23,861 nt of DNA from Treponema sp. (GCA_031258505.1 JAIRMT010000031.1:1-23861), one strand, 5' to 3'; shown: positions 1-8,169, numbered from the stretch's first letter. Notes: generated from the letters alone by a model not told the origin. A program made the numbers and translations.

Positions 1-254
1 AACTTTTTTTTATACGACTAAAAGTTATTTGCAAAACTCTCAAATTTGTTTACAGCCTTATAACGCTCATTACTACTATGCTAAACTTCGCTATCAGAGC
101 GCTAACACTTTCATAAACACTCGCTTACCTGACTAAGCGGAATTCAACTGCTGATTCAAGTACATATACCAGATGTTGAACAGAAGCGCAAAAGCGCGAC
201 ACGGGCGCGTTCCAGCAGCGCATAGTAAGCGTAAGCAAAGTTTACGAAGTATCC
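1..254. other. Left-edge intergenic region, no gene seen
   Basis: No convincing coding frame lies between the left edge and the parE stop codon. An overlapping plus-strand frame around 173-532 has no ribosome binding site and runs antisense to parE, so it is not called. The stretch has several small G+C-rich inverted motifs, for example CGCT/AGCG around 91-102. It could be the 5' part of the IS605-like element whose hairpin follows at 255-295, but I cannot show this. Confidence 0.4.
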
Positions 255-295
255 TGTGGAAAATCCCCGGGCATTTAGGCGCGGGGATTTGTCAA
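255..295 (+). repeat. IS200/IS605-type right-end-like hairpin, copy A
   Basis: An imperfect stem (ATCCCCGGGC / GCGCGGGGAT around a TTTAG loop) is followed by TTGTCAA. The same layout, hairpin then TTGTCAA, occurs at 12906-12943 on this strand and at 2859-2900 and 9957-9998 on the other strand. The pattern resembles the terminal hairpin of IS605/IS1341-type elements, which is also the 3' end of their omega RNA. The element lies 15 bases beyond the parE stop codon, so it might also serve as a transcript end for parE. No transposase gene is nearby. The repeat itself is seen directly; the IS605 link is from memory of such ends. Confidence 0.5.
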
Positions 296-310
296 AACAG
301 CTTGTCCCAG

Positions 311-2164
311 CTACTCCCCGCTAACCAGATTCTTCATGATGTACTCACGCCGCGTAGGGGTGTTTTTACCCATGTAGAAGTCAAGTACCTGCGGCACCAT
401 TTTAAGGGCGCTTATGGCTACGGGAACAAGGCGCATGTTCGGCCCAATGAACTGGCCGAATTCCTTGGGGTTGATCTCACCCAAGCCCTTGAAGCGCGTT
501 ACTTCACTCTGGCTGCCCAGCGCCTTCACTGAGGCGTCGCGCTCCTTCTCATCATAACAGTAGCGCGTTTCCTTCTTGGTACGCACACGGAAGAGCGGAG
601 TCTCAAGGATAAACACACGGCCTGCTGTAATGAGTTCCTCAAAGTAGGAAAGGAAAAAAGTAAGCATGAGGTTTCTGATGTGAAAGCCGTCAAAGTCCGC
701 GTCTGTGGCAATCACGATGCGGGCATAGCGCAGTCCGTCAAGCGTGTTCTCAATGCCGAGCGCCATCATCAGATTATACAGTTCATCGTTTTTGTATATA
801 TCCGCCCGTTTTCGGCTGTACATGTTTTCCGGCTTACCTCGAAGCGCGAAAATCGCCTGCGTCATCACATCCCTGCTTGATACCATAGAACCAGCGGCAG
901 AATCGCCTTCTGTGATAAAAATCGTGGAGTTTGCCCCCAAAAGCCCGTCGTCAAGGTGATACTTGCAGTCCTTCAGCTTGGGTATCTTGAGCGCAATCTT
1001 CTTGGCAGCTTCCCGCGCCTCTTTCTTCACCGCGTTCAACTCTGTTCGCAGGCTTTCATTGGCGAGAATCTTCTGTTCAAGTTTCTTGCTCTCTTCCGTG
1101 TTCTTATGCAGCCAGTCCTCAACCGCGCCTTTGCTTTCCTGCACTATCCATGAACGAATGTCAGAGTTACCCAACTTGTTTTTAGTCTGACTCTCAAACA
1201 CTGGATTCTTGAGTTTTACAGCCACTGCCGCTGTTGTACCTTCCCGCACATCCTCACTTCGGTAGTCTTTTTTGAAAAACGCCTGTATGCCCTTCAAAAA
1301 ACCTTCCTTAAAGGCTGACAAATGGGTTCCACCATCGCTGGTAAACTGCCCATTCACAAACGAAAAATACTGTTCCCCGTAGTTATTGGTGTGGGTAAAG
1401 GCAAATTCAAGATGTTCACCCTTGTAGTAAGCAATGTTATAGAGCGAGCTGCCGCCAGTTTCCTCACTCAGAAGGTCGAACAGTCCATGTTCAGATGTGT
1501 ATGGCTTGCCGTTTAGGACAAGAGTCAGACCAGTGTTGAGATATGAGTAGTTCCGTATCCGCTTTTCAACAAACTCCATGTTAAACTGGTAGGTTCCAAA
1601 AATCTCAGGGTCTGGCGTGAACTCAACATAGGTTCCATCCGCTTCGTCCTGCTTTTTACCCTTACGCTTTGTCTTGAGGTCCCCGCGCTCAAAGCTGGCC
1701 TCCGCATATTCCCCGTCCCGGAATGCGCGCACCTGAAAGTGGGACGAAAGGGCGTTTACCGCCTTTGTTCCCACCCCGTTCAGTCCCACGGAGAACTGAA
1801 ACACATCGTCATTATACTTCGCGCCAGTATTGATGATCGATACACATTCCACGAGCTTACCCAGCGGAATCCCACGACCAAAGTCGCGTACTTTCACGGT
1901 TCCATCCTGCACATCAACATTGATACGCGCCCCGTTTCCCATGATGAACTCGTCAATGCCATTATCAATGATTTCCTTGAGCAGCACATAGATGCCATCG
2001 TCAGGGTTAGACCCATCGCCCAGTCGCCCAATGTACATACCGGTTCGCAGGCGTATGTGTTCCAATGATGAGAGCGTCTTGATCTTTGATTCGTCATAAA
2101 CAGCGTCTTGCGATGCAACCGCAAGTTCAGGCTGAACCTGTTTGTTATCTTTTTTTGTTGCCAT
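311..2164 (-). CDS. parE: DNA topoisomerase IV subunit B (ParE-type GyrB/ParE)
   Basis: ATPase subunit of a type IIA topoisomerase, which would work with a ParC/GyrA-type subunit to decatenate or relax DNA in the cytoplasm. The 617-residue protein has the GHKL ATP site (KEIIDNGIDE at about 63-72, general base Glu64, Asn68), DFGRGIP near 113-119, GLNGVGTKAVNAL, and the QTKNKLG switch region. The TOPRIM domain has EGDSAAG, then DADFDGFHIRN and RFKGLGEINP. It lacks the long insertion of some GyrB proteins. The length and the LEHIRLRTGMYIGRLGDG start suit the ParE-like branch seen in spirochaetes and Bacteroidetes; a gyrB name remains possible. No parC partner lies within the window. The gene diverges from pyrE. 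The start at 2164 has no Shine-Dalgarno sequence, which fits the very close promoter noted separately. Confidence 0.9.
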   Translation of the reverse strand: MATKKDNKQVQPELAVASQDAVYDESKIKTLSSLEHIRLRTGMYIGRLGDGSNPDDGIYVLLKEIIDNGIDEFIMGNGARINVDVQDGTVKVRDFGRGIPLGKLVECVSIINTGAKYNDDVFQFSVGLNGVGTKAVNALSSHFQVRAFRDGEYAEASFERGDLKTKRKGKKQDEADGTYVEFTPDPEIFGTYQFNMEFVEKRIRNYSYLNTGLTLVLNGKPYTSEHGLFDLLSEETGGSSLYNIAYYKGEHLEFAFTHTNNYGEQYFSFVNGQFTSDGGTHLSAFKEGFLKGIQAFFKKDYRSEDVREGTTAAVAVKLKNPVFESQTKNKLGNSDIRSWIVQESKGAVEDWLHKNTEESKKLEQKILANESLRTELNAVKKEAREAAKKIALKIPKLKDCKYHLDDGLLGANSTIFITEGDSAAGSMVSSRDVMTQAIFALRGKPENMYSRKRADIYKNDELYNLMMALGIENTLDGLRYARIVIATDADFDGFHIRNLMLTFFLSYFEELITAGRVFILETPLFRVRTKKETRYCYDEKERDASVKALGSQSEVTRFKGLGEINPKEFGQFIGPNMRLVPVAISALKMVPQVLDFYMGKNTPTRREYIMKNLVSGE

Positions 2165-2170
2165 AGGTTT

Positions 2171-2199
2171 ATATAAGCGGTTTTAGGCGAGACTTTCAA
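2171..2199 (-). promoter_or_regulatory. Candidate parE promoter giving a near-leaderless mRNA
   Basis: On the minus strand TTGAAA (2199-2194) and TTATAT (2176-2171) are separated by exactly 17 bases. The start of transcription would fall about 6-7 bases beyond, at or next to the A of the parE ATG at 2164. No Shine-Dalgarno motif precedes that ATG, so the match is consistent with a leaderless message. This rests on sequence only. Confidence 0.5.
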
Positions 2200-2208
2200 C
2201 CTTGTTCT

Positions 2209-2826
2209 ATGCCTGCGTTTCCCTGTACCTTTATGCTTATGCAAGAACCAATCAATCTTTTACGCGAATCAGGAGCCATGTTGGATGGCCATTTTCTCTT
2301 GTCATCAGGGCGACACGCGGATCGCTATTTCCAGTGCGCCAAACTGCTGCAGCATCCAGAGCGAGCAGCCGCAGCGCTTGCGCCAATAGCTGAACACATT
2401 CGGGCTGATATTAGCGCGAATGTACTTGCCATTGACGCGATTGTTGGGCCGGCTATGGGCGGTATCATTGTTGCGTATGAGCTTGGCAGACAGCTTGGCC
2501 TCCCGGCATTTTTCACTGAGCGGGATGAACATGGCGCCATGAGCCTGCGACGGGGTTTTGAGGTGAAACCAGGACAGAAGATTCTCATTGCCGAGGATGT
2601 TGTTACCACAGCCAAGTCGTCTGGGGAAAGCGCGCAGGTACTGGAAGCGCTCGGCGCAAAAGTCGTGGCGCTTGCCTGTGTGGTGGATCGCCGAAGCCAA
2701 GACATTGCCGCGCCATGGCCACTCTATGCAGCGTGCAAGGTGAATGTGGCAAACTGGCCGGCTGAGGACTGCGCGCTTTGCCGCAAAGGTATACCTGTGG
2801 TAAAGCCCGGTTCCAGAAAGGTATAA
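2209..2826 (+). CDS. pyrE: Orotate phosphoribosyltransferase
   Basis: Transfers the phosphoribosyl group of PRPP to orotate to form OMP in de novo pyrimidine synthesis (cytosol). The PRPP-binding loop ILIAEDVVTTAKSSGE is at about residues 125-140, with the two adjacent acidic residues Glu129-Asp130. The upstream parts HFLLSSGRHADRYFQCAKLL, GPAMGGIIVAYELGR and FFTERDEHGAMSLRRGF match the short PyrE branch. The C-terminus CALCRKGIPVVKPGSRKV, with its CxxC, is also typical. The start is uncertain: ATGs at 2209, 2233 and 2239 are in frame, none has a clear ribosome site, and homologues I remember begin close to MQEP (2239). The gene diverges from parE and has no pyrimidine-pathway neighbour, so it stands alone here. 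Confidence 0.9.
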   Translation: MPAFPCTFMLMQEPINLLRESGAMLDGHFLLSSGRHADRYFQCAKLLQHPERAAAALAPIAEHIRADISANVLAIDAIVGPAMGGIIVAYELGRQLGLPAFFTERDEHGAMSLRRGFEVKPGQKILIAEDVVTTAKSSGESAQVLEALGAKVVALACVVDRRSQDIAAPWPLYAACKVNVANWPAEDCALCRKGIPVVKPGSRKV

Positions 2827-2858
2827 ACAGCGCTTGAATGTGGTAGCTGATGCGCCCG

Positions 2859-2900
2859 TTGACAAGCCCCCACGCCTAAAGGCGGCGGCTTCTTGCTTTG
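2859..2900 (-). repeat. IS200/IS605-type right-end-like hairpin, copy B
   Basis: Read on the minus strand it has CAAAGCAAGAA, then an imperfect hairpin (GCCGCCGCCT / AGGCGTGGGGGC) and CTTGTCAA. This is the best match to the consensus of the four copies. It sits 32 bases beyond the pyrE stop, within the 241-base gap before the lipoprotein gene. The upstream side (minus strand, 2900 to about 2950) adds a GCTGGC/GCCAGC pairing, as a longer structured RNA would. No transposase is present. The frame that reads through it into the lipoprotein gene is not used as the start. Confidence 0.55.
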
Positions 2901-3017
2901 GCGCGCTGGCCTTCTGGATAGCCCTGAGTAGAGCGCCAGCCGCTTATATGCCCAGCATTAGGATGGATACAAGCGGCACAACGGCAAAAGATAGGAAGAG
3001 CTTAATATCAACAAGGC

Positions 3018-3046
3018 TTGATAAATTCCATAAAGTAAATGATACT
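3018..3046 (+). promoter_or_regulatory. Candidate promoter for the surface-protein block
   Basis: TTGATA (3018-3023) and GATACT (3041-3046) are 17 bases apart. Transcription would begin near 3053, just before the GGAGG ribosome site at 3058-3062 and the lipoprotein ATG at 3068. The match to sigma-70 consensus is moderate. Confidence 0.4.
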
Positions 3047-3067
3047 ATTCCTTATTTGGAGGTTTAT

Positions 3068-4018
3068 ATGAATGTAAACGTAAAAAATAGTTACACAGGT
3101 CTTGTCATGGGGTTAGTCTTTGAATTAACCCTGATAGGATGTGTGAGCATCCCTGAAGCAAAGCCGGGAAATGACACGCTGGTGGTGGGTCGTTTCAACC
3201 TGATTAGGAACCTATCCCAAAATAAACAGATTAACGGTACCTTTTCCGCCGGCATACGACTAACCTTTCGCAGCGTTGCAGATGACCGGCTGATCAAGAT
3301 CAACACTCAAGCGGATGGCTGGTTCTTTCTATCCAACATACAAGAAGGCATCTATGAATTGACCGAATTGTATTATGTCAGGGAGAGCGGCAACATCAAG
3401 TATATCTTTGAAGAGCGGATAGAATCTTGTTTTGTCGTTAAACAAGGGAAGGCGAACAATGTGGGCATTATTAACCTGGTGTACGAAGACCGGGAGCAGC
3501 GTTTTGAAAATTCGCAAGAGTACGATGCAGTACGGGATGAATTCAGCGTCCGCTATGACCAATCGAACTGGAACGATCAGGAATGGGTCAATACCAACCT
3601 TAGTTTAGAGTATCGGACCATTAGTGACTACCTGTTTATTCATGAAGAAACGGTTATGTCTGATGACCCAACCCGGTTTTATTGGTTATGGATTTGTTGG
3701 AATAACATGGCCGGCCAGCAAGTAAAAGCATATCCTGTTCCTGAAGAGGGCATGACTACCAAAGATTGGGTACAAAGTAATCTTGAGCGGGTACCGGCAA
3801 CAAAACTGATCACTTTCCCTTTTAGCATGACGCTGGATCAGGAATCACCTAATGACATTCCATTTGTTGTGCATGAGACCGCCCAATCAGTGGGCAGTTT
3901 TATGCTTTTCTTCTATAAGCAAGTAATACAAGTTCCCCCTGACATGGAAATGTCTATGCTTGAGCTGATTGGATTGTCTGAGCTGACTATGCTTGACCCG
4001 ATTATGGTTGGCTGGTAA
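3068..4018 (+). CDS. Predicted lipoprotein of unknown function
   Basis: A 316-residue protein with a signal peptide (about residues 1-24) ending in a lipobox-like LIGC, with Cys25 as the likely lipid-modified residue. Spirochaetal lipoboxes are loose, so the Gly before Cys is acceptable. I chose the start at 3068 because GGAGG lies 5 bases upstream; the frame stays open further 5' but runs through the repeat at 2859-2900. After the signal, residues of the type VVGRFNLI, GIRLTF and INTQADGWFFLSNIQEGIYELTELYY suggest a small beta-sandwich domain resembling a carboxypeptidase-regulatory fold. The C-terminal half is rich in Trp, Asp and Glu and I do not recognise it. The stop is followed after 11 bases by the next gene, so the two are probably co-transcribed. 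Confidence 0.75.
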   Translation: MNVNVKNSYTGLVMGLVFELTLIGCVSIPEAKPGNDTLVVGRFNLIRNLSQNKQINGTFSAGIRLTFRSVADDRLIKINTQADGWFFLSNIQEGIYELTELYYVRESGNIKYIFEERIESCFVVKQGKANNVGIINLVYEDREQRFENSQEYDAVRDEFSVRYDQSNWNDQEWVNTNLSLEYRTISDYLFIHEETVMSDDPTRFYWLWICWNNMAGQQVKAYPVPEEGMTTKDWVQSNLERVPATKLITFPFSMTLDQESPNDIPFVVHETAQSVGSFMLFFYKQVIQVPPDMEMSMLELIGLSELTMLDPIMVGW

Positions 4019-4029
4019 AAGGAGGAATT

Positions 4030-4821
4030 ATGAAAAGAAAGCGCTTGTTATGTTTGGCGCTCGTGTTCGGTATGGCTGGCGCAGTCTCGGCACAGACCGC
4101 TTCAAAGGTTTTTGTACTTGATTGGGTGCATGGATTTTTTCTTGACATCGGGGTTTTGGGTAATTATGAAAATGTCGAATCTTCAAACGGGCTTCGTATT
4201 GAGAACGGCTTCTTGCTGTTTGAAATAGGCGGCGGCTATGACTTCGGCAGAATAACTGCCCGGTTATACGGGAATTTCGGCCTCCCCATTGATGGCATTG
4301 CCTATTCTAGTAGCAGGGCAAGCTATGGGAATTTCGGCCTCCCCATTGATGGCATTGCTTATTCTAGTGACAGGGCAAGCTATGTTAAGGATGTCATGGA
4401 TGTGTCGAATACGAAGTTCGGCATAGAAGGGGCGTTCAAGATAATCGACACCTCTCGCTTCGATGTGCTGCTGCCCTTGGGAGTGGTATTCAGCACTACG
4501 GAGTATACTCAAAAAACCCCCTCTTACACGAGCAGCGGTTCTACTTCTGACAGCAGAATCTATGCTTATGACCGGATATGGCTGTACGAGTATACCAGTA
4601 TCGTGTCAGGCTTATATTTCACCGTTCAGATGTCCAATCATCTGAAGTTCTGTGTCCTGTCCAGCATCGGCTTGCCTCTGGTCAGAAGCTTTACCTATAA
4701 ACAGATATTACAGAAAGATAATGTGGTATGGGAGAATACTGGAAGTGATACATATAGCGTGAAAAGCAATGTAGATATTTTCACCTTTTCCGCAGGACTA
4801 GGCTTGCGAGTTAATTTCTAG
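4030..4821 (+). CDS. Secreted, probably outer-membrane beta-barrel protein, paralog 1
   Basis: A 263-residue protein with a clear signal peptide (MKRKRLLCLALVFGMAGAVSAQT, cleavage probably after VSA, near residue 21). The remainder has alternating hydrophobic/aromatic strands, Gly-rich turns such as EIGGGYDFGRI, and ends in FSAGLGLRVNF. A terminal Phe strand is usual for outer-membrane barrels. A strong ribosome site (AGGAGG) precedes the ATG. It is about 60-70% similar by eye to the protein at 5091-5906 and carries an internal 57-bp duplication absent from that paralog. It probably shares a transcript with the upstream lipoprotein. The function is unknown; the barrel call is inferred from the pattern. 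Confidence 0.75.
   Translation: MKRKRLLCLALVFGMAGAVSAQTASKVFVLDWVHGFFLDIGVLGNYENVESSNGLRIENGFLLFEIGGGYDFGRITARLYGNFGLPIDGIAYSSSRASYGNFGLPIDGIAYSSDRASYVKDVMDVSNTKFGIEGAFKIIDTSRFDVLLPLGVVFSTTEYTQKTPSYTSSGSTSDSRIYAYDRIWLYEYTSIVSGLYFTVQMSNHLKFCVLSSIGLPLVRSFTYKQILQKDNVVWENTGSDTYSVKSNVDIFTFSAGLGLRVNF
4267..4380 (+). repeat. 57-bp in-frame tandem duplication inside paralog 1
   Basis: Two consecutive 57-base copies (4267-4323 and 4324-4380) encode 19 residues each, beginning YGNFGLPIDGIAYSS and ending in S/D-R-A-S. The copies differ at only a few bases, so the duplication is recent. The paralog at 5091-5906 has one copy of the equivalent segment. The repeat would add two beta strands or lengthen a surface loop. 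Confidence 0.9.
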
Positions 4822-4840
4822 GTAAGAGAAGGCGGTTTGT

Positions 4841-5071
4841 ATGAACAAGACCCTGCGAGGCTATGGGACAGTAGCCGCCGTACTCATGGTGCGGCGCAAA
4901 GGCAGATACTTCATCGACCACACAGCCCGCAATATCTCAAGCATTACCAACAATGTACAGTTGCGTTACACAGCCCATTGTTACCAGACTGTGAAGGACT
5001 ATGGAACGTGGCTGGTCGAAACATTCAGCTATGTATGTATTAAGCGTCCCAGCTTACGTTTCACAATCTGA
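4841..5071 (+). CDS. Small hypothetical protein
   Basis: A 76-residue frame starting with ATG at 4841, preceded by a purine-rich AGAAGGCGG (4827-4835), and lying between the two paralogous secreted-protein genes in the same direction. The product is basic, has no clear signal peptide or membrane segment and matches no family I know. Another frame over the same bases (4837-5043) is open too, so coding is unproven. It ends 19 bases before the next start codon. Confidence 0.35.
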   Translation: MNKTLRGYGTVAAVLMVRRKGRYFIDHTARNISSITNNVQLRYTAHCYQTVKDYGTWLVETFSYVCIKRPSLRFTI

Positions 5072-5090
5072 TTCTTTAAGGAGACTTACT

Positions 5091-5906
5091 ATGAATGATG
5101 GCAGGAAGCTGTTCCACTCGGCAGGCGCAGCAGGTGTGGATAACACGAATGTAGTTACAGCGGGGAAACCGGACGGCGTGATGTTGCGGAACCCGCGCTT
5201 CATTGAAAAGCCGGCGCATATTTACCGCAGGGGCTTGCTATGTTTGGCACTCGCGCTCGGTATGGCAAGCTCAGTCTCGGCACAGACTGATTCAAAGGGC
5301 GGCGCGCCTGATTGGGTGCATGGATTTTTTCTTGACATCGGGCTTTTAGGTAATTATGAACATGTCGAGCCTCCAGAGGGGCTTCGTTTTGAGAACGGCT
5401 TCTTGCTGTTTGAAATAGGCGGCGGCTATGATTTCGGCAGAATAACCTTGCGCTTATTCGGGAATTTCAGCATCCCCATTGATGGCGTTGTCTATTCCAG
5501 CAGCAGGACAACATACGCTGAGGACGTCGTGGAGGTGTCGGATACGAAGTTCGGCATAGAAGGGGCGTTCAAAATAATCGACACCCCGCAATTCGATGTG
5601 CTGCTGCCCTTGGGAGCGGTATTCAGCACTACGGAGTATACTGAAAAAGGCAATGCTTATGACCGGACATGGCTCTACGAGTATACCAGTATCGTGTCCG
5701 GCTTATACTTCACTGTTCAGATGACCAAGCATCTAAAGCTCTGTGTCCTGCCCAGACTCGACTTGCATCTGGTCAGAAACTTTACCTATAAAGAAGTACG
5801 ACAGGGAGATGTTGAATGGGAGACCGAAAGCAGCACGTACAGCCTGAGAAGTAATACCGATAGCTTCACCTTTTCCACAGGCCTCGGCTTGCGGTTTAAT
5901 CTCTAG
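5091..5906 (+). CDS. Secreted, probably outer-membrane beta-barrel protein, paralog 2
   Basis: Paralog of the protein at 4030-4821. Similarity starts inside the signal-peptide core (GLLCLALALGMASSVSAQT) and runs to the end (FSTGLGLRFNL). The best start is ATG 5091, with AAGGAGA 6 bases upstream, giving 271 residues. That places about 47 extra residues (MNDGRKLFHSAGAAGVDNTN and onward) before the signal core, which the paralog lacks; an internal ATG at 5181 would shorten this but has no good ribosome site. The extension is more G+C-rich than the body and may come from a recombination that joined a foreign 5' end to the paralog. The 57-bp duplication of paralog 1 is absent. Function unknown. 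Confidence 0.7.
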   Translation: MNDGRKLFHSAGAAGVDNTNVVTAGKPDGVMLRNPRFIEKPAHIYRRGLLCLALALGMASSVSAQTDSKGGAPDWVHGFFLDIGLLGNYEHVEPPEGLRFENGFLLFEIGGGYDFGRITLRLFGNFSIPIDGVVYSSSRTTYAEDVVEVSDTKFGIEGAFKIIDTPQFDVLLPLGAVFSTTEYTEKGNAYDRTWLYEYTSIVSGLYFTVQMTKHLKLCVLPRLDLHLVRNFTYKEVRQGDVEWETESSTYSLRSNTDSFTFSTGLGLRFNL

Positions 5907-5932
5907 GCAAAAGCGCCTGTGTAGGAGAAATC

Positions 5933-6301
5933 ATGGTGAAAAAGGTTGTTTTACTAGCCCTGGGTTTTATTGCTCTGGGTTTCGGCGGCGTCGGGATATT
6001 TATCCCCCTACTGCCGACCACCCCGTTTGTTATCTGTGCTGCCGCTTGTTTCAGCATTGCAAACCCCAGCCTCTACCGTAAGCTGGAAAAGAGCCGCTAT
6101 TTTGGCGAGTACATCAGAAACTACCGCGAGAAAACTGGTATCAGTAAGCGCGCCCGTGTTGGTGGACTCGTTTTCCTGTGGCTCACGCTGGCGATTTCCG
6201 CCCTTGTGTTCCGCCGTCCTCTTGTGTGGATCATCCTCGCTGTGGTTGGAATAGCGGTCAGCATCCATATTCTCCTCTTGCGCGCTTCACCTAACCGCTG
6301 A
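5933..6301 (+). CDS. DUF454 (YbaN-like) inner-membrane protein
   Basis: A 122-residue membrane protein with the DUF454 signature: an N-terminal hydrophobic segment with GGVGIFIPLLPTTPF, then ACFSIANPSLYRKLEKSRYFGEYIRNYREKTGISKRARV, and two closely spaced C-terminal membrane segments (about 80-115). GTAGGAG is placed about 7 bases before the ATG. The family is widespread in bacteria and its molecular function is not settled. It lies 26 bases after paralog 2 in the same direction and converges on the sugar-transport operon. Confidence 0.9.
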   Translation: MVKKVVLLALGFIALGFGGVGIFIPLLPTTPFVICAAACFSIANPSLYRKLEKSRYFGEYIRNYREKTGISKRARVGGLVFLWLTLAISALVFRRPLVWIILAVVGIAVSIHILLLRASPNR

Positions 6302-6363
6302 AACGCGCAAGAGCAAAACCACAAAACCATCAATCATTCGCTGTCAGGCTCGCAGCGCCCAGC

Positions 6364-7221
6364 CTATCCTTTTATACCCGAAGTTGCGATACCTTCCACA
6401 ATATATTTCTGGAATATGAAGAAGATGATAAGCGAAGGCAGCAGCGACAAGGTTCCCATAGCAAAGATCGCTCCCCAGTCAGTGGTGGTGCTTGGGTCAG
6501 CAAACATTCGCATCGCAAGGGAAACGGTAAAATTGCGGGGCCTGTTCAGGTAGAGCAGCGGCCCCAGAAAGTCTTCCCAGCGCCAGTAGAAACTGAAAAT
6601 CGTGGAAGTTATCAGCGCAGGTTTGATAAGCGGAAACAAAATACGGGTGAAAATGGCAAACTTGCTGCAACCATCAATCATGGCTGACTGGTCTAGCTCC
6701 AGAGGAATACCCCGAAAGAATTGTACCATCAGGAAGATGAAGAACGCCTGGCCCCCAAACTGCGGTACAATGATGGGGAGAAAGGTGTTTACCCAGCCCA
6801 TGTTGAAAAAGAGGATAAACTGAGGAACCATGACCACCTGATAGGGCAGCATCAGAGTAAGAAACATACAGCCGTACCAGAACTTGTTGCCCCGAAAATG
6901 AATGCGTGAAAAGCCAAACGCCACCAGCGCAGAGGACAACACCGCGCCTATGGTTGAAAAGCCCGTTACAATAAAGGAATTGAGATAAAAGGTAGTAAAT
7001 GTGGTGGAACCATTAAAGCGCCAGCCCCTGATAAAGTTTTGCAGGGTAAAGCGCTTGGGAATGAGCGAGACCGTTCCGAATATCTCGTCGCTGGGCTTGA
7101 ATGAGCCGCATATCATCCAGAGCAGGGGATAGAACATGAATATGCCGATGAATAGAACCACCGCGTGAAAAATAACGTTACTGCGGAACTTTCGTAAATG
7201 CCGCGCCTGTAGCTTTGTCAT
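6364..7221 (-). CDS. ABC sugar transporter permease, MalG-like (CUT1)
   Basis: Second inner-membrane subunit of a carbohydrate importer. The 285 residues contain six likely membrane segments and the cytoplasmic EAA loop, here in the form LDQSAMIDGCSKFAIFTRILFPLIKPA, which docks the ATPase. The C-terminus SGIKG is characteristic of MalG-type subunits. Its AGGAGG ribosome site overlaps the stop codon of the preceding malF-like gene, so the two are translated together. It is the last gene of an operon of binding protein, MalF-like and MalG-like genes. No ATPase gene follows; the usual explanation is a shared MsmX/UgpC-type ATPase elsewhere. Substrate not predictable from the sequence. Confidence 0.92.
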   Translation of the reverse strand: MTKLQARHLRKFRSNVIFHAVVLFIGIFMFYPLLWMICGSFKPSDEIFGTVSLIPKRFTLQNFIRGWRFNGSTTFTTFYLNSFIVTGFSTIGAVLSSALVAFGFSRIHFRGNKFWYGCMFLTLMLPYQVVMVPQFILFFNMGWVNTFLPIIVPQFGGQAFFIFLMVQFFRGIPLELDQSAMIDGCSKFAIFTRILFPLIKPALITSTIFSFYWRWEDFLGPLLYLNRPRNFTVSLAMRMFADPSTTTDWGAIFAMGTLSLLPSLIIFFIFQKYIVEGIATSGIKG

Positions 7222-7230
7222 TGCAGCCTC

Positions 7231-8133
7231 CTATGACTCGTAGTAGACCCAGCGGTCTGAGGTTTTGAATATAAGCGCGGTGAAGACCGCGATGATCAGC
7301 ACCAGCACCCACGCCAACGCAGAGCTGTAACCCATCTCGTTATAGGCAAATGCCCGGAGATACAGGTATAGGGCATAGACAAGCGTGCTGTTTTGCGGGT
7401 CGCCTCGTCCACCGGAAATGATAAAGGCTTGGGAGAACACGGTGAAGCCGCTGATAAGCTGCATAATCAGGTTGAAAAAGATAACCGGCGTCATCTGGGG
7501 CAGAGTGATGCTGAAAAACTGGCGTATAGGCCCGGCGCCATCAATAGACGCCGCCTCGTAGTAGGTTTTGGGAATCTGGCGCAGTCCCGCAAGGAATATC
7601 AGCATGGAAGAACCAAACTGCCAGACCGCCAGGATAATCAGAATCCCCAGCGCAGAATCGGTTCGGCCAATCCAGCTTACAGTGCTATTGATGCCGATTG
7701 CTTGAAGCAGCATATTGACCACGCCGTCAGACATGAACATACGCCGCCACATCACCGCCACCGCAATACTGCCGCCCACAAGAGACGGCAGGTAGTAGGC
7801 GGCCTGATAGAATCGAATCATACGCGACGCGCGCTTGAAAAGAACCGCTACCAAAAAAGCAAACACCAAACGGGATGGCACGGAAACAAAGGCATAGGTA
7901 AACGTTACCGACAGCGCTTTCCAGAACAGCGGATCGCTCACCATCCGTCTGAAATTATCAAGGCCATTGAAGATAGGCGAGGCCAGAATGTCATACTTTG
8001 TAAAGGAAAAATAAAAAGACATCCCAATAGGGATAACAGCAAAAGCAAAAAACCCTACGAGCCAAGGGCTGATAAAAAGATAGCCGGCAATGTCCTCTCG
8101 CGCTTGCCGTTTCCCAGAATAATATGATTTCAT
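7231..8133 (-). CDS. ABC sugar transporter permease, MalF-like (CUT1)
   Basis: First inner-membrane subunit of the same importer, 300 residues. It begins with a short cytoplasmic basic stretch and a first membrane segment (LFISPWLVGFFAFAVIPIGM), and carries a textbook EAA loop, YEAASIDGAGPIRQFFSITLPQMTP, for ATPase contact. A GGAGGAG ribosome site stands ahead of the ATG at 8133. It lies between the binding-protein gene (36 bases upstream) and the MalG-like gene (9 bases downstream). Confidence 0.92.
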   Translation of the reverse strand: MKSYYSGKRQAREDIAGYLFISPWLVGFFAFAVIPIGMSFYFSFTKYDILASPIFNGLDNFRRMVSDPLFWKALSVTFTYAFVSVPSRLVFAFLVAVLFKRASRMIRFYQAAYYLPSLVGGSIAVAVMWRRMFMSDGVVNMLLQAIGINSTVSWIGRTDSALGILIILAVWQFGSSMLIFLAGLRQIPKTYYEAASIDGAGPIRQFFSITLPQMTPVIFFNLIMQLISGFTVFSQAFIISGGRGDPQNSTLVYALYLYLRAFAYNEMGYSSALAWVLVLIIAVFTALIFKTSDRWVYYES

Positions 8134-8169
8134 CGTTCTTCTCCTCCTGCACTCATAGGGTCCTAAGCA

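Noticed and set aside
24..42. Similarity of TTGCAAAACTCTC at the left end to CGCAAAACTCTC near 10029
   Set aside because: Only 11 identical bases; too short to claim a further element copy.
2834..3067. N-terminal extension of the lipoprotein
   Set aside because: It reads through the IS605-like hairpin and the start at 3068 has a good ribosome site followed at once by a lipoprotein signal.
7393..8127. Plus-strand frame of 244 codons
   Set aside because: Antisense shadow of the MalF-like permease gene; composition is low-complexity and without a ribosome site.
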